From the NCBI GenBank assembly GCA_030323885.1, contig CM059192.1, positions 69,938,877-70,002,876 on the forward strand: a stretch of DNA of 64,000 bases, given 5' to 3'. Below are positions 12,001 to 22,000 of this stretch, piece by piece. The position numbers were made by a program, and so were the translations under genes. Positions within the stretch are counted from its first letter, which is position 1. Each line of letters opens with the position of its first letter. This DNA is from Branchipolynoe longqiensis. Lineage: Eukaryota > Annelida > Polychaeta > Phyllodocida > Polynoidae. A model generated the notes under the pieces. That model had not been told where the DNA came from and ran no database searches. It saw only the letters and a list, made by a program, of their open reading frames with translations.

Positions 12001-14802
12001 ACACCCCCTCTATACGATAAAACACAGACACACTATAGGTATGTTGACATCGATGCACTGCGCGGCCGCCATGTTGTCCCCGATCGCTGTGATCGGGAGT
12101 GCGCGAATGGTTCTCAATATCTCTACCCAAATCGCTTCTCATAGGCTAACAGTTGGGGGGATCGGGGAATCATTATTACCACATATAAAGGAAACCTTTC
12201 TGAATGTCATATTTTCGAATTTTGCATTTCTGCTGATTCGTTCGTTTGTGACATGCTTTCAAACATTTGCCCTACTTTTCGCATGCTCAAATCGGTTCAA
12301 AATCACTTTGGACGTAAATAAAAAACATATAGACGCAATTATTAATGTCTTTTCTCACTATATACCAAATATTATCATCACTCAGCGGTTAGCCATCTTG
12401 GATTACACTTAATACCACCTATGGCACCCCCTCTCTTATAGCAAGAACACTACCTCCACCATTGGCTCTACCTATAGTCATGGCCGCCGAAGTATGTGGC
12501 ACCACCTAGTGGGTACTGCCCGAACCTTTCTAATCCTTTGCCAGAGCATCTAAAATGTCAACATACTGCGCTTTAGCAACAATCTGATGCTACGTGATTA
12601 AAAAAATACTTCCCCTCCATCAAAAAACCCTTTTCCACCAACTTTTGAGGCCAAACTGCTCAAAGCAGTGACAAATAAACCAACAAATCGGTAAATAAAC
12701 ACAATGTAAGACCTTCCAAGCCTTTCATATGTAATCCAATATGGCCACCGGAAGTTGTCTCGTGACACTATTGCAACCCCTCTATATGTCGAACATGGTT
12801 AATTTTGAATGGGAAAGTGCCATGGGTTGCGCGACTTTGGCGCAGGGCCCATGCAGTAGGTATGTTGACATCGACGCGCTCACCAACACGCACGCACGCT
12901 TAAGGTCACAACCATTGCCTTTGTTTCAGTTTAATTACAGGTAAAAAAAACATGCGATTTTAAATATTTAAAAAATCATAACTTTCTTAAAGGGACCAGC
13001 TATAGCTCGCTGGGACACTGCGCGTACTCCGACAAATGCTCTCCAAGCACAATCTTGTTTAGTTTTTATGTTTAAATGAACCAAGTATGTGTGGGGAGAG
13101 TATGGGACCAGGGCACTGCTAGTCTGAACTGCAAAGCCAGTTGGTTGTCTCCAAAATGGCCGCCCCCATAGGCGGCGGCCATTTGCAATGCAAAAGCTGC
13201 GCTGTGATTGGCTGAAATTGTGCCGGCAACAGGCTCACACAGTAACAAGATTCGCTGGTTCTCAGCAGTGTTAGGGACCGATTACGCCGAAATCTATTGA
13301 ATGCGATCATATTTAACAGAATTACATACTCAAATCGTGAAATTTCATTAAATTAACCCTAAATTCGAAGCGTTATTAAGGCTACCGCCGCATTGGCGGC
13401 GATATTAATAGTGTCGAATCGATGAATGTAAAGTAAACAACGTGCGAAAATCCGCGCATGCGCAGAAGCCACGACAGTGGCTCGAGTGACCCGAGTTGAA
13501 TAATCGATTACGCCCGAATATACAAATCGCCGCTGTGAAATCTATTGAATGCGATCATATTTAACAGAATTACATACTCAAATCGTGAAATTTCATTAAA
13601 TTAACCCTAAATTCGAAGCGTTATTAAGGCTACCGCCGCATTGGCGGCGATATTAATAGTGTCGAATCGACGAATGTAAAGTAAACAATGTGCGAAAATC
13701 CGCGCATGCGCAGAAGCCACGACAGTGGCTCGAGTGACCCGAGTTGAATAATCGATTACGCCCGAATATACAAATCGCCGCTGTGAAATCTATTGAATGC
13801 GATCATATTTAACAGAATTACATACTCAAATCGTGAAATTTCATTAAATTAACCCTAAATTCGAAGCGTTATTAAGGCTACCGCCGCATTGGCGGCGATA
13901 TTAATAGTGTCGAATCGACGAATGTAAAGTAAACAAGGTGCGAAAATCCGCGCATGCGCAGAAGCCACGACAGTGGCTCGAGTGACCCGAGTTGAATAAT
14001 CGATTACGCCCGAATATACAAATCGCCTCCGCCGCCGGCGCATTAAGCCACCTTGTGGCACAAATCTGAACTATTCCGAGTTCGTTTGTTTTCCACGCGG
14101 CAGATAGCTGGCCGCTTTAATACTAGACCAATATGCATGATCTTTGTGTCATTTAAAAGCATTTGTTTGGCTCTTTTCAATGGCATGAGTATCATTTCTA
14201 TATGACAAATTAAAAAAAAATTCCAACATACCTACACAGTAGGCCTACAATAATATAACACTATTACTAGTAGTACTAGTATGGGTTTAGTAGTTTTATA
14301 AGGCACAATAATATACCTTGGGCTCAGCATTCCCGTCGGTGATCCTGTCACATCCCATAGTGTCAACAGCTGCGTCTCTACTACTCCTCATTTGGTAGAT
14401 GTTGTCCAGCACTTGTCGCCATTCCAGTGGCTCCCACATGACCTTTTTTGATGTGGCATCATGATCGAGATCTTCAAAATCGGCTAAGTCACTTTGGTGA
14501 AGTTCAGCTTCGGTTTTCAATATTGGCACAGTGTACTCTACCTTAATGTGATTTCGTTTCATCTTGCTGTTTGTTGTGGTTGAGTGCTTACCATGCTGTT
14601 TCACAGTTCCACGGGTAAGCCGACTTGACATACTGATACTCATGATCCAGTGGCAGTTGTCTGCTAAAGCCTTATTCCCTGGTCCTTGCCGCGAAGAGCC
14701 AATTTTAGTGGAGATAGGTTTAACAGATTGTTTAAGAAATCTAACACACGCTCTTGACACTCGTAGGTATGCTTCAAAATAAGTAGATTTAATAGTGTTC
14801 AT
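5525..14802 (-). CDS. NTHL1: Endonuclease III-like DNA glycosylase/AP lyase NTHL1 (gene span, five exons)
   Basis: Bifunctional base-excision repair glycosylase for oxidised pyrimidines, acting in nucleus and mitochondria. Exons: 14802-14317, 9042-8872, 8503-8407, 7372-7204, then 5978-5525 (or 1538-1130). All junctions are GT-AG and the frame is kept, giving 458 residues (443 with the distal exon). Seen in sequence: an Arg/Lys-rich N-terminus compatible with a mitochondrial presequence; the conserved LMLSSQT and YPVGFW segments in exon 2; the helix-hairpin-helix [10 protein letters not shown] with catalytic Lys near residue 256; the catalytic Asp of GVDTHVHR near 275; and the 4Fe-4S cluster C-x6-C-x2-C-x5-C at about 326-342. 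The catalytic residues known for this family are all present. Odd: a roughly 110-residue tail after the cluster, rich in psi-K-x-E motifs, where vertebrate NTHL1 ends soon after the cluster, plus the duplicated last exon. The start is the first ATG in the exon 1 frame. Confidence 0.93.
6155..6495 (-). mobile_element. MITE family A copy
   Basis: Lies in NTHL1 intron 4, reverse orientation. It shows TCTAACTTAGGTACTAGTGC, AAGTCAATTTAATTAAACC and TTATTTCAAACTAAAGTAAG, and ends in AAAACCATCAGACTATGCAGCTG, the TIR-proximal signature of the family. Confidence 0.6.
6544..6889 (+). other. Unassigned 98-codon open frame (6591-6887), probably repeat-derived
   Basis: Preceded by a (CAT)n run. The open frame has a Cys pair ([15 protein letters not shown]) but no domain I can name, and no flanking splice or gene context on this strand. 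It is most likely part of a dispersed element inside NTHL1 intron 4. Confidence 0.25.
6900..7110 (-). mobile_element. tRNA-derived SINE copy, partial
   Basis: Matches the SINE family described at 7838-8175 over the blocks TAATGCCGAGCGCCAGGCTAGG and TTGGCTTGACTCGGC, followed by the tRNA-like head GATTCAGCCACCGCGTCCGG. The head is at the high-coordinate end, so the element is in minus orientation. The 3' tail is missing. Confidence 0.55.
7204..7372 (-). CDS. NTHL1: NTHL1 exon 4 (HhH and catalytic Asp)
   Basis: The acceptor TTGTCCTCAG lies just above 7372 and the donor reads CACG|GTAGGT at 7204/7203. It encodes [18 protein letters not shown] and [15 protein letters not shown], then [14 protein letters not shown]. 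It contributes the catalytic Lys and Asp. Confidence 0.95.
7540..7722 (+). mobile_element. LINE 3' fragment
   Basis: Reads [18 protein letters not shown], then F-T-N-I-S-Q-W-T-G, and ends in a short GATTGATTGAT tail. This GRGRPR-xxW...W motif is typical of the extreme C-terminus of certain non-LTR ORF2 proteins. The same 31-bp unit (next entry) lies on both sides of the insertion, in keeping with a target-site duplication. Confidence 0.55.
7722..7818. repeat. 31-bp tandem repeat, three copies
   Basis: Unit ATACATTATCTACATATAAA plus TAATGTTCAA, repeated three times. A fourth copy lies at about 7427-7459, on the other side of the LINE fragment. Confidence 0.85.
7838..8175 (-). mobile_element. 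tRNA-derived SINE, nearly full length
   Basis: Read on the minus strand: a tRNA-like head containing a B-box-like GGGTTCGAACCCTGG, a body with the CAGGCACTTGGCATTATTAG segment, and a 3' end reading GATATGACCATAGATGTTGC then AGGACGTAAAACAAC with an A/C-rich tail. The same tail is found at many other places in the window. It lies in NTHL1 intron 3. Confidence 0.65.
8407..8503 (-). CDS. NTHL1: NTHL1 exon 3
   Basis: 97 nt. Acceptor CATTTCAG, donor CCAG|GTAAAA. It encodes [17 protein letters not shown] and then [15 protein letters not shown], leading into the helix-hairpin-helix. The phase-1 end matches exon 4. Confidence 0.94.
8872..9042 (-). CDS. NTHL1: NTHL1 exon 2
   Basis: 171 nt, phase 0. 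Acceptor TATTTTCACAG, donor GGAAG|GTTAGT. It encodes [20 protein letters not shown] and ends with LIYPVGFWK, the most conserved helices of the endonuclease III fold. Confidence 0.95.
9169..9190. repeat. Poly-C run
   Basis: An uninterrupted run of about 22 C; length may be unreliable in assembly. Confidence 0.9.
9237..9532. mobile_element. MITE family B copy with TIR CAGGGATGAAAG
   Basis: Begins CCAGGGATGAAAGTGGT and ends AGATCTTTCATCCCTG, which are inverted repeats. The interior has AATCCCTGAAAATTCC and AAATCCGCGAAATCGCGGAG. A SINE tail (ACATCCTGGCAACATCTAAGG) sits inside it. Other copies are at 22537, 58150 and 63325. Confidence 0.7.
9975..10396 (+). repeat. Dispersed repeat family C, copy 1
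   Basis: Contains CAGCGGTTAGCCATCTTGGA, GGCACCCCCTGTCTTATA, TTTTGAGGCCAAACTGCTCA and ATCCAATATGGCCACCGGAA. Copies lie at 11705-12014 (partial) and 12370-12790. The interrupted copies flank the TIR element at 10397-11701, suggesting that element inserted into a family C copy. Confidence 0.7.
10397..11701. mobile_element. TIR DNA element (ATAGACTACATCACGGTTCC) with nested MITE
   Basis: Perfect 20-bp terminal inverted repeats lie at 10397-10416 and 11682-11701. A paralogous copy with the same TIR (one mismatch) is at 53906-54499. No transposase ORF is present. The extra length relative to the second copy is partly explained by the nested element at 10549-11099. Confidence 0.8.
10549..11099. mobile_element. 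Nested MITE with GCCCCGTTCACACTG termini
   Basis: Starts AGCCCCGTTCACACTGGGG and ends TGTGTGAACGGGACT, inverted repeats. The interior has repeated AGTTCGCCTCCT-like blocks in both orientations. The copy at 54048-54070 lacks it and reads GAAACATAGAATACCAACT, giving a natural empty site. Confidence 0.8.
11705..12014 (+). repeat. Repeat family C, copy 2 (partial)
   Basis: Shares GCCATCTTGGATTAC, TGAGGCCAAACTGCTCAAAA and CATCCAATATGGCCACCG with 9975-10396 and continues it on the far side of the TIR element. Confidence 0.65.
12370..12790 (+). repeat. Repeat family C, copy 3
   Basis: Near collinear with 9975-10396: the same CACTCAGCGGTTAGCCATC start, GGTACTGCCCGAACC middle and ATGGCCACCGGAAGTTGTCT end. 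Confidence 0.75.
13289..14030. repeat. 248-bp tandem repeat, three near-identical units
   Basis: Units start at 13289, 13537 and 13785 (each GAAATCTATTGAATGCGATC). Differences are single bases (CGATGAATG/CGACGAATG; CAACGTGCG/CAATGTGCG/CAAGGTGCG). Each unit holds a CCGCCGCATTGGCGGCG hairpin and a GTGACCCGAGTTGAATAATC-GATTACGCCC module that resembles the ends of the TIR element at 61896-62359. Confidence 0.95.
14317..14802 (-). CDS. NTHL1: NTHL1 exon 1
   Basis: Starts at the ATG at 14802 ([20 protein letters not shown]), basic and nearly free of acidic residues, compatible with mitochondrial import. It continues with a nuclear-type basic stretch, the motifs HIKVEYT and ILKTEAE, then [20 protein letters not shown], which aligns with the start of the NTHL1 core. 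Donor CCCAAG|GTATAT at 14317/14316, phase 0. The open frame extends five codons upstream without another ATG. Confidence 0.9.
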
Positions 14803-15194
14803 TCTGTTTGCACACACATATATGCACAGAAATCTTTCAATGCGGTAGAAACCCGAGAAATATTAGAAATTGCTTGCGAGTGCTCTCAATTTTATGTGGT
14901 GGTTGTGTGACTTAAATTTAGGAATCACAACACAAATTCTTTCGCCCTTGCATGAGCGCAAATGCACACATTGTGTTTCAAAGTAATAATTTAATCAACT
15001 TGTTAAGCAATATTATATTTAAATATATATACGTCTATGTATGAGCATGAATTTGTAACTGATCTTACGACGAGGTTTAAGTCATTATTTATTATTTAAC
15101 AGTAACGGACCACCTACTGCTACATTTTTACGCCAGGTGGCTGATAGTGGAACCCCCTAGTATTCTCCATAGATGGCGCCACAAAGGAGGATCC

Positions 15195-16325
15195 CGGTGT
15201 GGCGGTTTCAGCCGTGCGCCAGTTTCAGCCGTGCGCATAGACTCAAACTCAAGGCATTGTCAATGGTCATGAGCAATCTTCCTACAGAAAATACAGAAAA
15301 AGTGAAATATCTTTAAAACCACACCACCTATTAACAAATCGCTTGGTACACATATAGAAAACATCTTTACCCAAAAGCTTATATTAAATTTATAAGGTTA
15401 GGGTTCTTGATTTCTATTAATTTTGAATAAAACTAATGTTTTGTACTGCGCGTACCGTCAAACTCAAGGCATTGTCAATGTGGTGAGCAATCTTCATACA
15501 GAAAATCCAGGAAAAGTGAAATATCTCTAAAACCACACCACCTCGAAAGAAATCGCTTGGTACACATATAGAAAACATCTTTACCAAGAACATTATATTA
15601 AATTTATAAGGTTAGTGACTCACGACCATTGACAATGCCTTGAGTTTGAGTCTATGCGCACGGCTGAAACTGACAGTGAGCTGAAACCGCCACACCGGTG
15701 TTGCAGTTTCCGAGGCACACCAGTTTGCGAGGGACACATCGCTTCTGCACATGCATCAAAATCGAACAGCATCGTCACTAACCCTATAAATTTAATATAA
15801 TGTTTTTGGTAAAGATGTTTTCTACATGTGTACCAAACGATTTGTTTCTAGGAGGTGTGGTTTTAGAGATATTTCACTTTTTCTGTATTTTCTGTATGAA
15901 CATTGGTCACGACCATTGACAATGCCTTGAGTTTGACGGTACACGCAGTGCAAAACGTTAGTTTTATTCAAAACTAATAGAAATCCAGAACCCCAACCTT
16001 ATCAATTTAATATAGTCTTTTTGGTAAACATGTTTTTTATATCTGTACCAAGCAATTTGTTTCTAGGTGGTGTAATTTGAGAGAGATTTGCTTACGGCCA
16101 TTGACAATGCATTTGAATGGATGTGTCCCTGGCAAACTGGTGTGCCGCAGAAATTGCCGTGAGCAAATCTTCATACAGAAAAAGTCAAATATCTCTTAAA
16201 TTACCAAAAACATATTAAATTTATAAGGTTAGTGACGATTCTGTTCGATTTTGACGCATGCGCAGAAGCGATGTCCCTCGCAAACTGGGATGCCGCTGAA
16301 ACTGCAACACCGGACAGGATGTAGG
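15195..16325. repeat. Cluster of a TIR-like repeat in direct and inverted copies
   Basis: The module AGAAAATACAGAAAAAGTGA-AATATCTTTAAAACCACACC-ACC...GCTTGGTACACATATAGAAA...TTAAATTTATAAGGTTAG occurs forward at 15270-15405 and 15485-15615, inverted at 15775-15905 and 15995-16085, and partly again to 16235. GCGGTTTCAGCCGTGCGC and CATGCGCAGAAGCGATGTCC blocks punctuate it. Related pieces lie at 43555-43665, 54235-54360 and 55770-55950. No coding capacity. Confidence 0.7.
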
Positions 16326-16329
16326 AATA

Positions 16330-18480
16330 AGTACTCCTTGCAGAATTAATTATCCCCATGGCACGAATTCTTTGTGGGGCACTTATCCGCTTACTAATTA
16401 AACCACCAAAAACGATTGTCATTATTATTATCATCATCATCATGTGTGACATTAGCACAATGACTGATACATCTATCATTTTCTATTAAAAAAAAATATA
16501 TATATATATAAATCCGTACAGGGAATAACAGCCAGAGACAATGCACCGGATATTGCACAATACTTTTATTTTGAAATTTGTTCAACATTCAGAAATATTT
16601 CTTTCCTCGACTACTTAACTTAGATACACAACAGGTACTTTATTTTGAGACCCTCCCATCACACTTTTCTCGGTGATATATAGTGACGAGAATCTATGAA
16701 TTCCACCCATAAGGTCATGCTTGGTTAGCTATTGATTACACAAAACATCAACATTAACTGCCAGATTTCCAATGAAGATCAAATCAACGTAGCATACAAT
16801 TTAAAGTTAAAACAAGGCTAAATCAGCATTTCCTTGAAAAGTGATATACAGCATACTATCATAACGTTTTTTTAATTAGAAAATTTAAGAGTCAATTTGT
16901 TCTGTTTGGATCCTAATTACAATATATCAGTTGTGTTTTATTGATATGTTTACTTGAGGAATAAAGTACTTCTACATTGTCACAGTTACAGGGATTGGTA
17001 GGCCTACACTACACACATGCGTATTTATATATTCCAATTAAGTATTTACTTCATCACATGTCATGGGACATTCATATTAACATACATTGAACAGATTTCC
17101 CGATACTCCAAAAGGAGCATCCCAACCTTGTAGCTTCAGTTTCTCTTGTCAATCCTATATAAAGAACTCTGCTTTGTATGCAATGACGATAACAACGTTA
17201 TATATTAATACCACATTGGTCAGCTGTGTTTGAATCGAACACGATGTTGTTCATCTATTATTGTCATCACTTGTTCATTCACATCATGGAGACCAGATAG
17301 ATAAGCATCTCTTTTCTGTCTCTAAGGAATTTGTATGCATTTATTGTATCGCCTCAGTTTATTGTAAACATACCTTACAGAGTTAAAATAAAAGAATTGA
17401 ATTGATTGAATATATTTTCCCAATCTGATCTATTTAATTATTTTGTTCATTACTAGCACGGCCTGGAGATATGAAAAATCTTACAAAATTGAGGCCACAG
17501 CTTGTATTGTGGGTTCCTTTTGCTTGGCTTTAAATACAGAATGACTTTGTTCTATTCAATATTTGAAAGTAGGCTATATTAAATTAAGCGATGCTTTAAA
17601 TGTATGTATAGGGCTCATTGTAAATATATTATTTACAGCACACCGAAGTCCACTCAGTAGTACGTAACATTCCAATTATCTTCAGAAATATTCAGCTAAT
17701 TCAATACACTGTTAACAATTTGGTGATTAAACCAGATAACAAACAGCTCTAAGGCTATTACCAGCATAACATATAAAAAGTTGATAGTATTTTACGTTGT
17801 GGCAGTAGAACAGAAAGATGCAATAAATGAAAAACATATGTATGTAAAACTCAGAACACGTAAGTTGCAGTATTCTATTTGCAAGGATGTCATATTTGTT
17901 TCATCACAACAGCAACAATAAAATGCTAAAACAACAAAGGGTGACTAGTAGGACACAATGATTTATAGATCCATGCCCGAAAGTGATGTCAATGTAAATA
18001 TAAGCTCGCAATATATACGGATTACTGCGTGCACATTTAACATCTATAATTATAATTAACAATTTCAAGGCTCTATTATAATTATTATCATCGTCATCAT
18101 TTTCTAAGCTCTTCCTCGTGCCGGCTCCCCCACGTAGAATGAGATGCCGGCAATGATTTGGAGCTAAGTGGAAGACGGTGGTCCTATCCTATACTGCATT
18201 CATGACATAACATCTATTAATTAAAACTATCATTTGTCAGCTGATGAGAACATTTTAATCTAGTCAAAATGTGTATTTTGGAATGTAGATTTGCCTCCAT
18301 AAACAAGGTCAGTGGAATGCTATGTCTGATTATTTCCCGCTTAATTGGATAGAACCACGTTCTTCCGCGAGGTTCGTGACGTCACCGTCGCAACAGAGAC
18401 ACCCGAAATTCCCAACCACCCCTAATGCAAGCAAGCCATTTCAAAGATCTAAGGTCACCATGTTAAGACAACAAAAACCA
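16330..18480. other. AT-rich intergenic DNA between NTHL1 and CPE
   Basis: Holds short (CAT)n and (TA)n runs near 16430-16515 and an AATTGAATTGATTGAAT tail-like run near 17395. No exon is recognised; any NTHL1 promoter would lie toward 14803-15200. Confidence 0.35.
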
Positions 18481-18537
18481 TTAAAGGTGAAGAAATGTCT
18501 TATATGAGACTACATAATTATTTGTTAAAAATAGCTA

Positions 18538-18850
18538 AAGCTGCAGAATCCGATGAAAGCATCAAATTTTCAAATGCTAAACCCTTATCTAGATTTGAAC
18601 TTAAATATCAAACTTAGATACTGGTACAGTTATTAAGCATTTGATGTTACATACAAGGGCCAAATTTAGCAGAACATGTTACTACTGAAGCATGGCAACA
18701 TTAATTTGGCATGTTTTCACTTCAAAGTTAGTCATTTTAAAGCAAAGTTACTTCAAACTAAGGTAAGTATAATGATGAACCTAATATATTTATGTCAGAA
18801 AATGACAGAAACTCAAAACCATCAGATGCATGCCAGCTTGAGCTGTTCTT
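18538..18850 (-). mobile_element. MITE family A copy
   Basis: Reverse orientation. Starts GCTGCAGAATCCGATGAAAG and ends AAAACTCAAAACCATCAGAT-like (ACTCAAAACCATCAGATGCATG), the two family A termini. It lies just 3' of the CPE stop codon. Confidence 0.7.
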
Positions 18851-18925
18851 TTAAGTAGTCGTTGGTCATCACAGTCAGGGACGCTGGTGCGACGGCGTTC
18901 GTGTAGTTAGTGGTCACGTCAGAGT

Positions 18926-19036
18926 TTAGTCCTCATCAGCCTCGCGCCAGTAATTGTAGAGATCTCTGCGCAGGTCCACCATGCGCTTCCTGTAACTTCC
19001 GGGGTATGCATACTCTTCTGGCAGCTCGAAATAATG
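18926..19036 (-). CDS. CPE: CPE exon 12, C-terminal exon
   Basis: Acceptor GTGTTTTAG, phase 0. It encodes [19 protein letters not shown] and then [17 protein letters not shown] with TAA at 18926-18928. It has good coding composition and ends in an acidic cap. It is assigned to CPE by strand, phase and position only; this tail has no vertebrate CPE counterpart that I recognise. Confidence 0.7.
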   Translation of the reverse strand, partial: HYFELPEEYAYPGSYRKRMVDLRRDLYNYWREADED

Positions 19037-22000
19037 CTAAAACACAATAGATTTCACCTGCCATTGTACACCACAAATTTCCACTGTACACTAGAAACAT
19101 GAATGACGCAGAAGTTTCCAAATGCAGTAAACCTCTCTAAATCGACCGACTTTAAATGGTCCATTTAGGGAGGTGGTCCATTTAGGGAGTTTAAAAAAAA
19201 ATCGTTACGATGATATTGTATGGGTGATAGTTTGGGACTCAAATAAAGCGATCGATATAGGGGAGTGGTTGATCTGTGAAGGTGGTCGGTTAGAGAGGTT
19301 TTACTGCATCAAAAAGTCAACAATTCTTTTAAAGATCATTTCAGCGGGTGTAAATCCATTCGTTCATCAATATAATTTGCTAGTTTATAACGCCAAGTGC
19401 TAGTATAGACCCTTCTTTTTAAGATGGTTCTACCATATCAGATAGCCAAGTTGTACCTATAATATCAGGACAGGAAGGTGCAGCCTTACTATTAAATCTC
19501 CTTATTTTGAAGCAGACCTACGAGTGTCAAGAGCATGTTAGAATTCTTAAACAATCTGTTAAGCCTGCCTCCACTCAAATTGGCTCTTCGCGGCAAGCAC
19601 ATCATTGTCTAGGACTAGTCTACTGTGGTCATAGACATCTCAATAGGTGGTGCATATTTAGTGTTTGGTCGGTGTACAAATCTGTTTAAAGCATAGATAC
19701 GGCCATTATAACAAAATCACCAAATACCTGCTTAATCAACAAACTTAACCAAAGAAAGTAAATAGCCCTCCTCACAGACTTCCTACTGCCAGTAATACAG
19801 GTTGGGACCATTTCTGTAATTTCTTTAGATCATTATCTTCAGTTGATCGCTATAAACTTGAGTTTCAAGTGACCTTTCTTTAAGATGACTAAATTATGAG
19901 AATTTTGAAATGTAAACATGCAAAATTAATTTTGGCATGCTTGACAAAACTCTTCAGCAGTAACATGTTCTATTAAATTGACTTAATCTTCCCTTCTATG
20001 TTACAACAAATACTTAATAAGCGTACCAGTATCTAAGTTGGATATGCAGGTTCAAATCTAGATAAGTGTTTTGCTTTCTAAAATGTTATGCTTATATCGG
20101 GTTATGCATCTTTAACCACAAGTCGATATTGAGTATATAAGACGGAGCGAAACATTCACTCCGAGAACAAAAACCTACCCACGTAGCACTTCCTCCCCCG
20201 AAATCCCTTTTTTATCCCCCCCCCCCCCCCACACACACACCTTCGTCCCTTCAGCCTCCAGATCACCCAATCAAATCGACAATATTCAGCCCACCTTATA
20301 ATCCATACCCAAGTATTGCTAGATGTCAGTATATTACATATGTCATATTTCACGGGGCTAGTAGCATTACAGTTTGTTTGTTTGTTGTTGTTTTACGTCC
20401 TAGCAACATCTAAGGTCATATCAGGACGGTGTAGTAGCATTACAAGTAACCTACAGGGATCAATAAAATGAATAATAACAGACATTATGAAATAAATAAT
20501 GAATGTTATTTTACAATGCTAAAAAAGCTGGTCATTTTAATTTAAAATATATAAATACAGCAAGATAACTTACGTTTGTGTTTTCATTGCGAGCATCATT
20601 ATCTTTGTCATCAAAGTATTTCTGAAATAAAATAAAACTAATATAGAAGTGGATTTTTTTTAAAGCAGCAAACAAAATCTCAAAGAAGAACAATGGTATG
20701 GTGCCTGCAATGTTTTCGGATAACATTCAGAAAATATTGTAAACAAAAGACACCGCATAATATATTTTGTATGTCTTAACAGAAAATCTACAAATTATTT
20801 GCAAATTTCTGTCCCTGTGGTCGCTATATTATCCCTATATTATCGATTGGCAGTAATCCATACCTAATTATTGCTAGATGTCAGTATACTACATATATCG
20901 CATTAGACGGGGCTAGTAGCATTACAAGCAACCTACAGGGAACAATAAAATGAATAATGACACACATTATGAAATAAATAATAAATAGGTTATTTTACAA
21001 TGCTATAAAAAAGCTAGTCATTTTAATTTAAGATATATAAATACAGCAAGATAAATTACGTTCATGTTTTCGTTGCGAGCATCATTATCTTTGTCATCAA
21101 CATGAATCTGAAATCAAATAAAACTAATATAGAAGTGGATCCTTTTAAAGCAGCAAAAAAAACATCGCAAAGAACAAGAGTGGTATGGTGCCTGAAACAT
21201 TTTTGGATAACATTCAGACAATACTGTAAACAAAATAATATATCTTGTAAGTCTTAACAGAAAATCTACAAATTATTTGTAAGCTTCTGTACTTATTCCA
21301 ATAATAGATGTGCATATGACACGAATGGCTAATGGCATTGAAGATGTTTATAAACAAATTTGATTCTATTAATAAATCATTGAACAGCATAGCTAGCTAT
21401 ATAGGAAGAACCACTCAGAACAGAATGGTAAAGTATACATAAAAGGGATGGGGGGGGGGGGGAGGGAGCACCTTCAACCCAAATAAAAGTAGCAATACTA
21501 TATGCTAGGTGTGAGATTAGTTGCATACAGATTAGTGGAAGTTACTTATTTCCTTTTCAATTAGTTTTATGATTCAGGACAATATCATAATTAAATACAG
21601 GGATGAAAGTGGTTTCCAAGAAAGAAACGTGGAAATCAAGCTGAGATTTTTACTTGACGGCGAATTTCCTTGAAATCATGGATTTCCCCCCACAGGATTA
21701 GCAGTCAGGGATTCGCGGAAAATTACGGGAAGTCAGTTTTCAACTATCCTTGTTGTGGCTATATTATCGATTGGCAGTAATCCATACCTAATTATTGCTA
21801 GATGTCAGTATACTACATATATTGCATTACAAGGTGCTAGTAGGATTACAAGTAACCTCAGGGATCAATCAAATGAATTATGACACACATTATGAAATAA
21901 ATAATGAATAGGTTATTTTACAATGCTAAAAGAAAGCTGGTATTTTAATTTAAAATATATAAATACAGCAAGATAACTTACGTTCATGTATTCGTTGTGA

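Larger units (their letters stand above)
12036..14236. mobile_element. TIR transposon with TAGGTATGTTG ends, composite
   Basis: Begins TAGGTATGTTGACATCGATG and ends CCAACATACCTA-like (CAACATACCTAC). The left interior is GTCCCCGATCGCTGTGATCG and the right interior is GACCAATATGCATGATCTTTG. The same two ends bound 43071-50623. It is filled with other repeats here: family C copy 3 (12370-12790) and a 248-bp tandem array. No intact transposase. Confidence 0.6.

Noticed and set aside
14803..14817. Extended NTHL1 start five codons upstream
   Set aside because: The upstream codon is GTG; the first ATG in frame is at 14802 and opens a good mitochondrial presequence.
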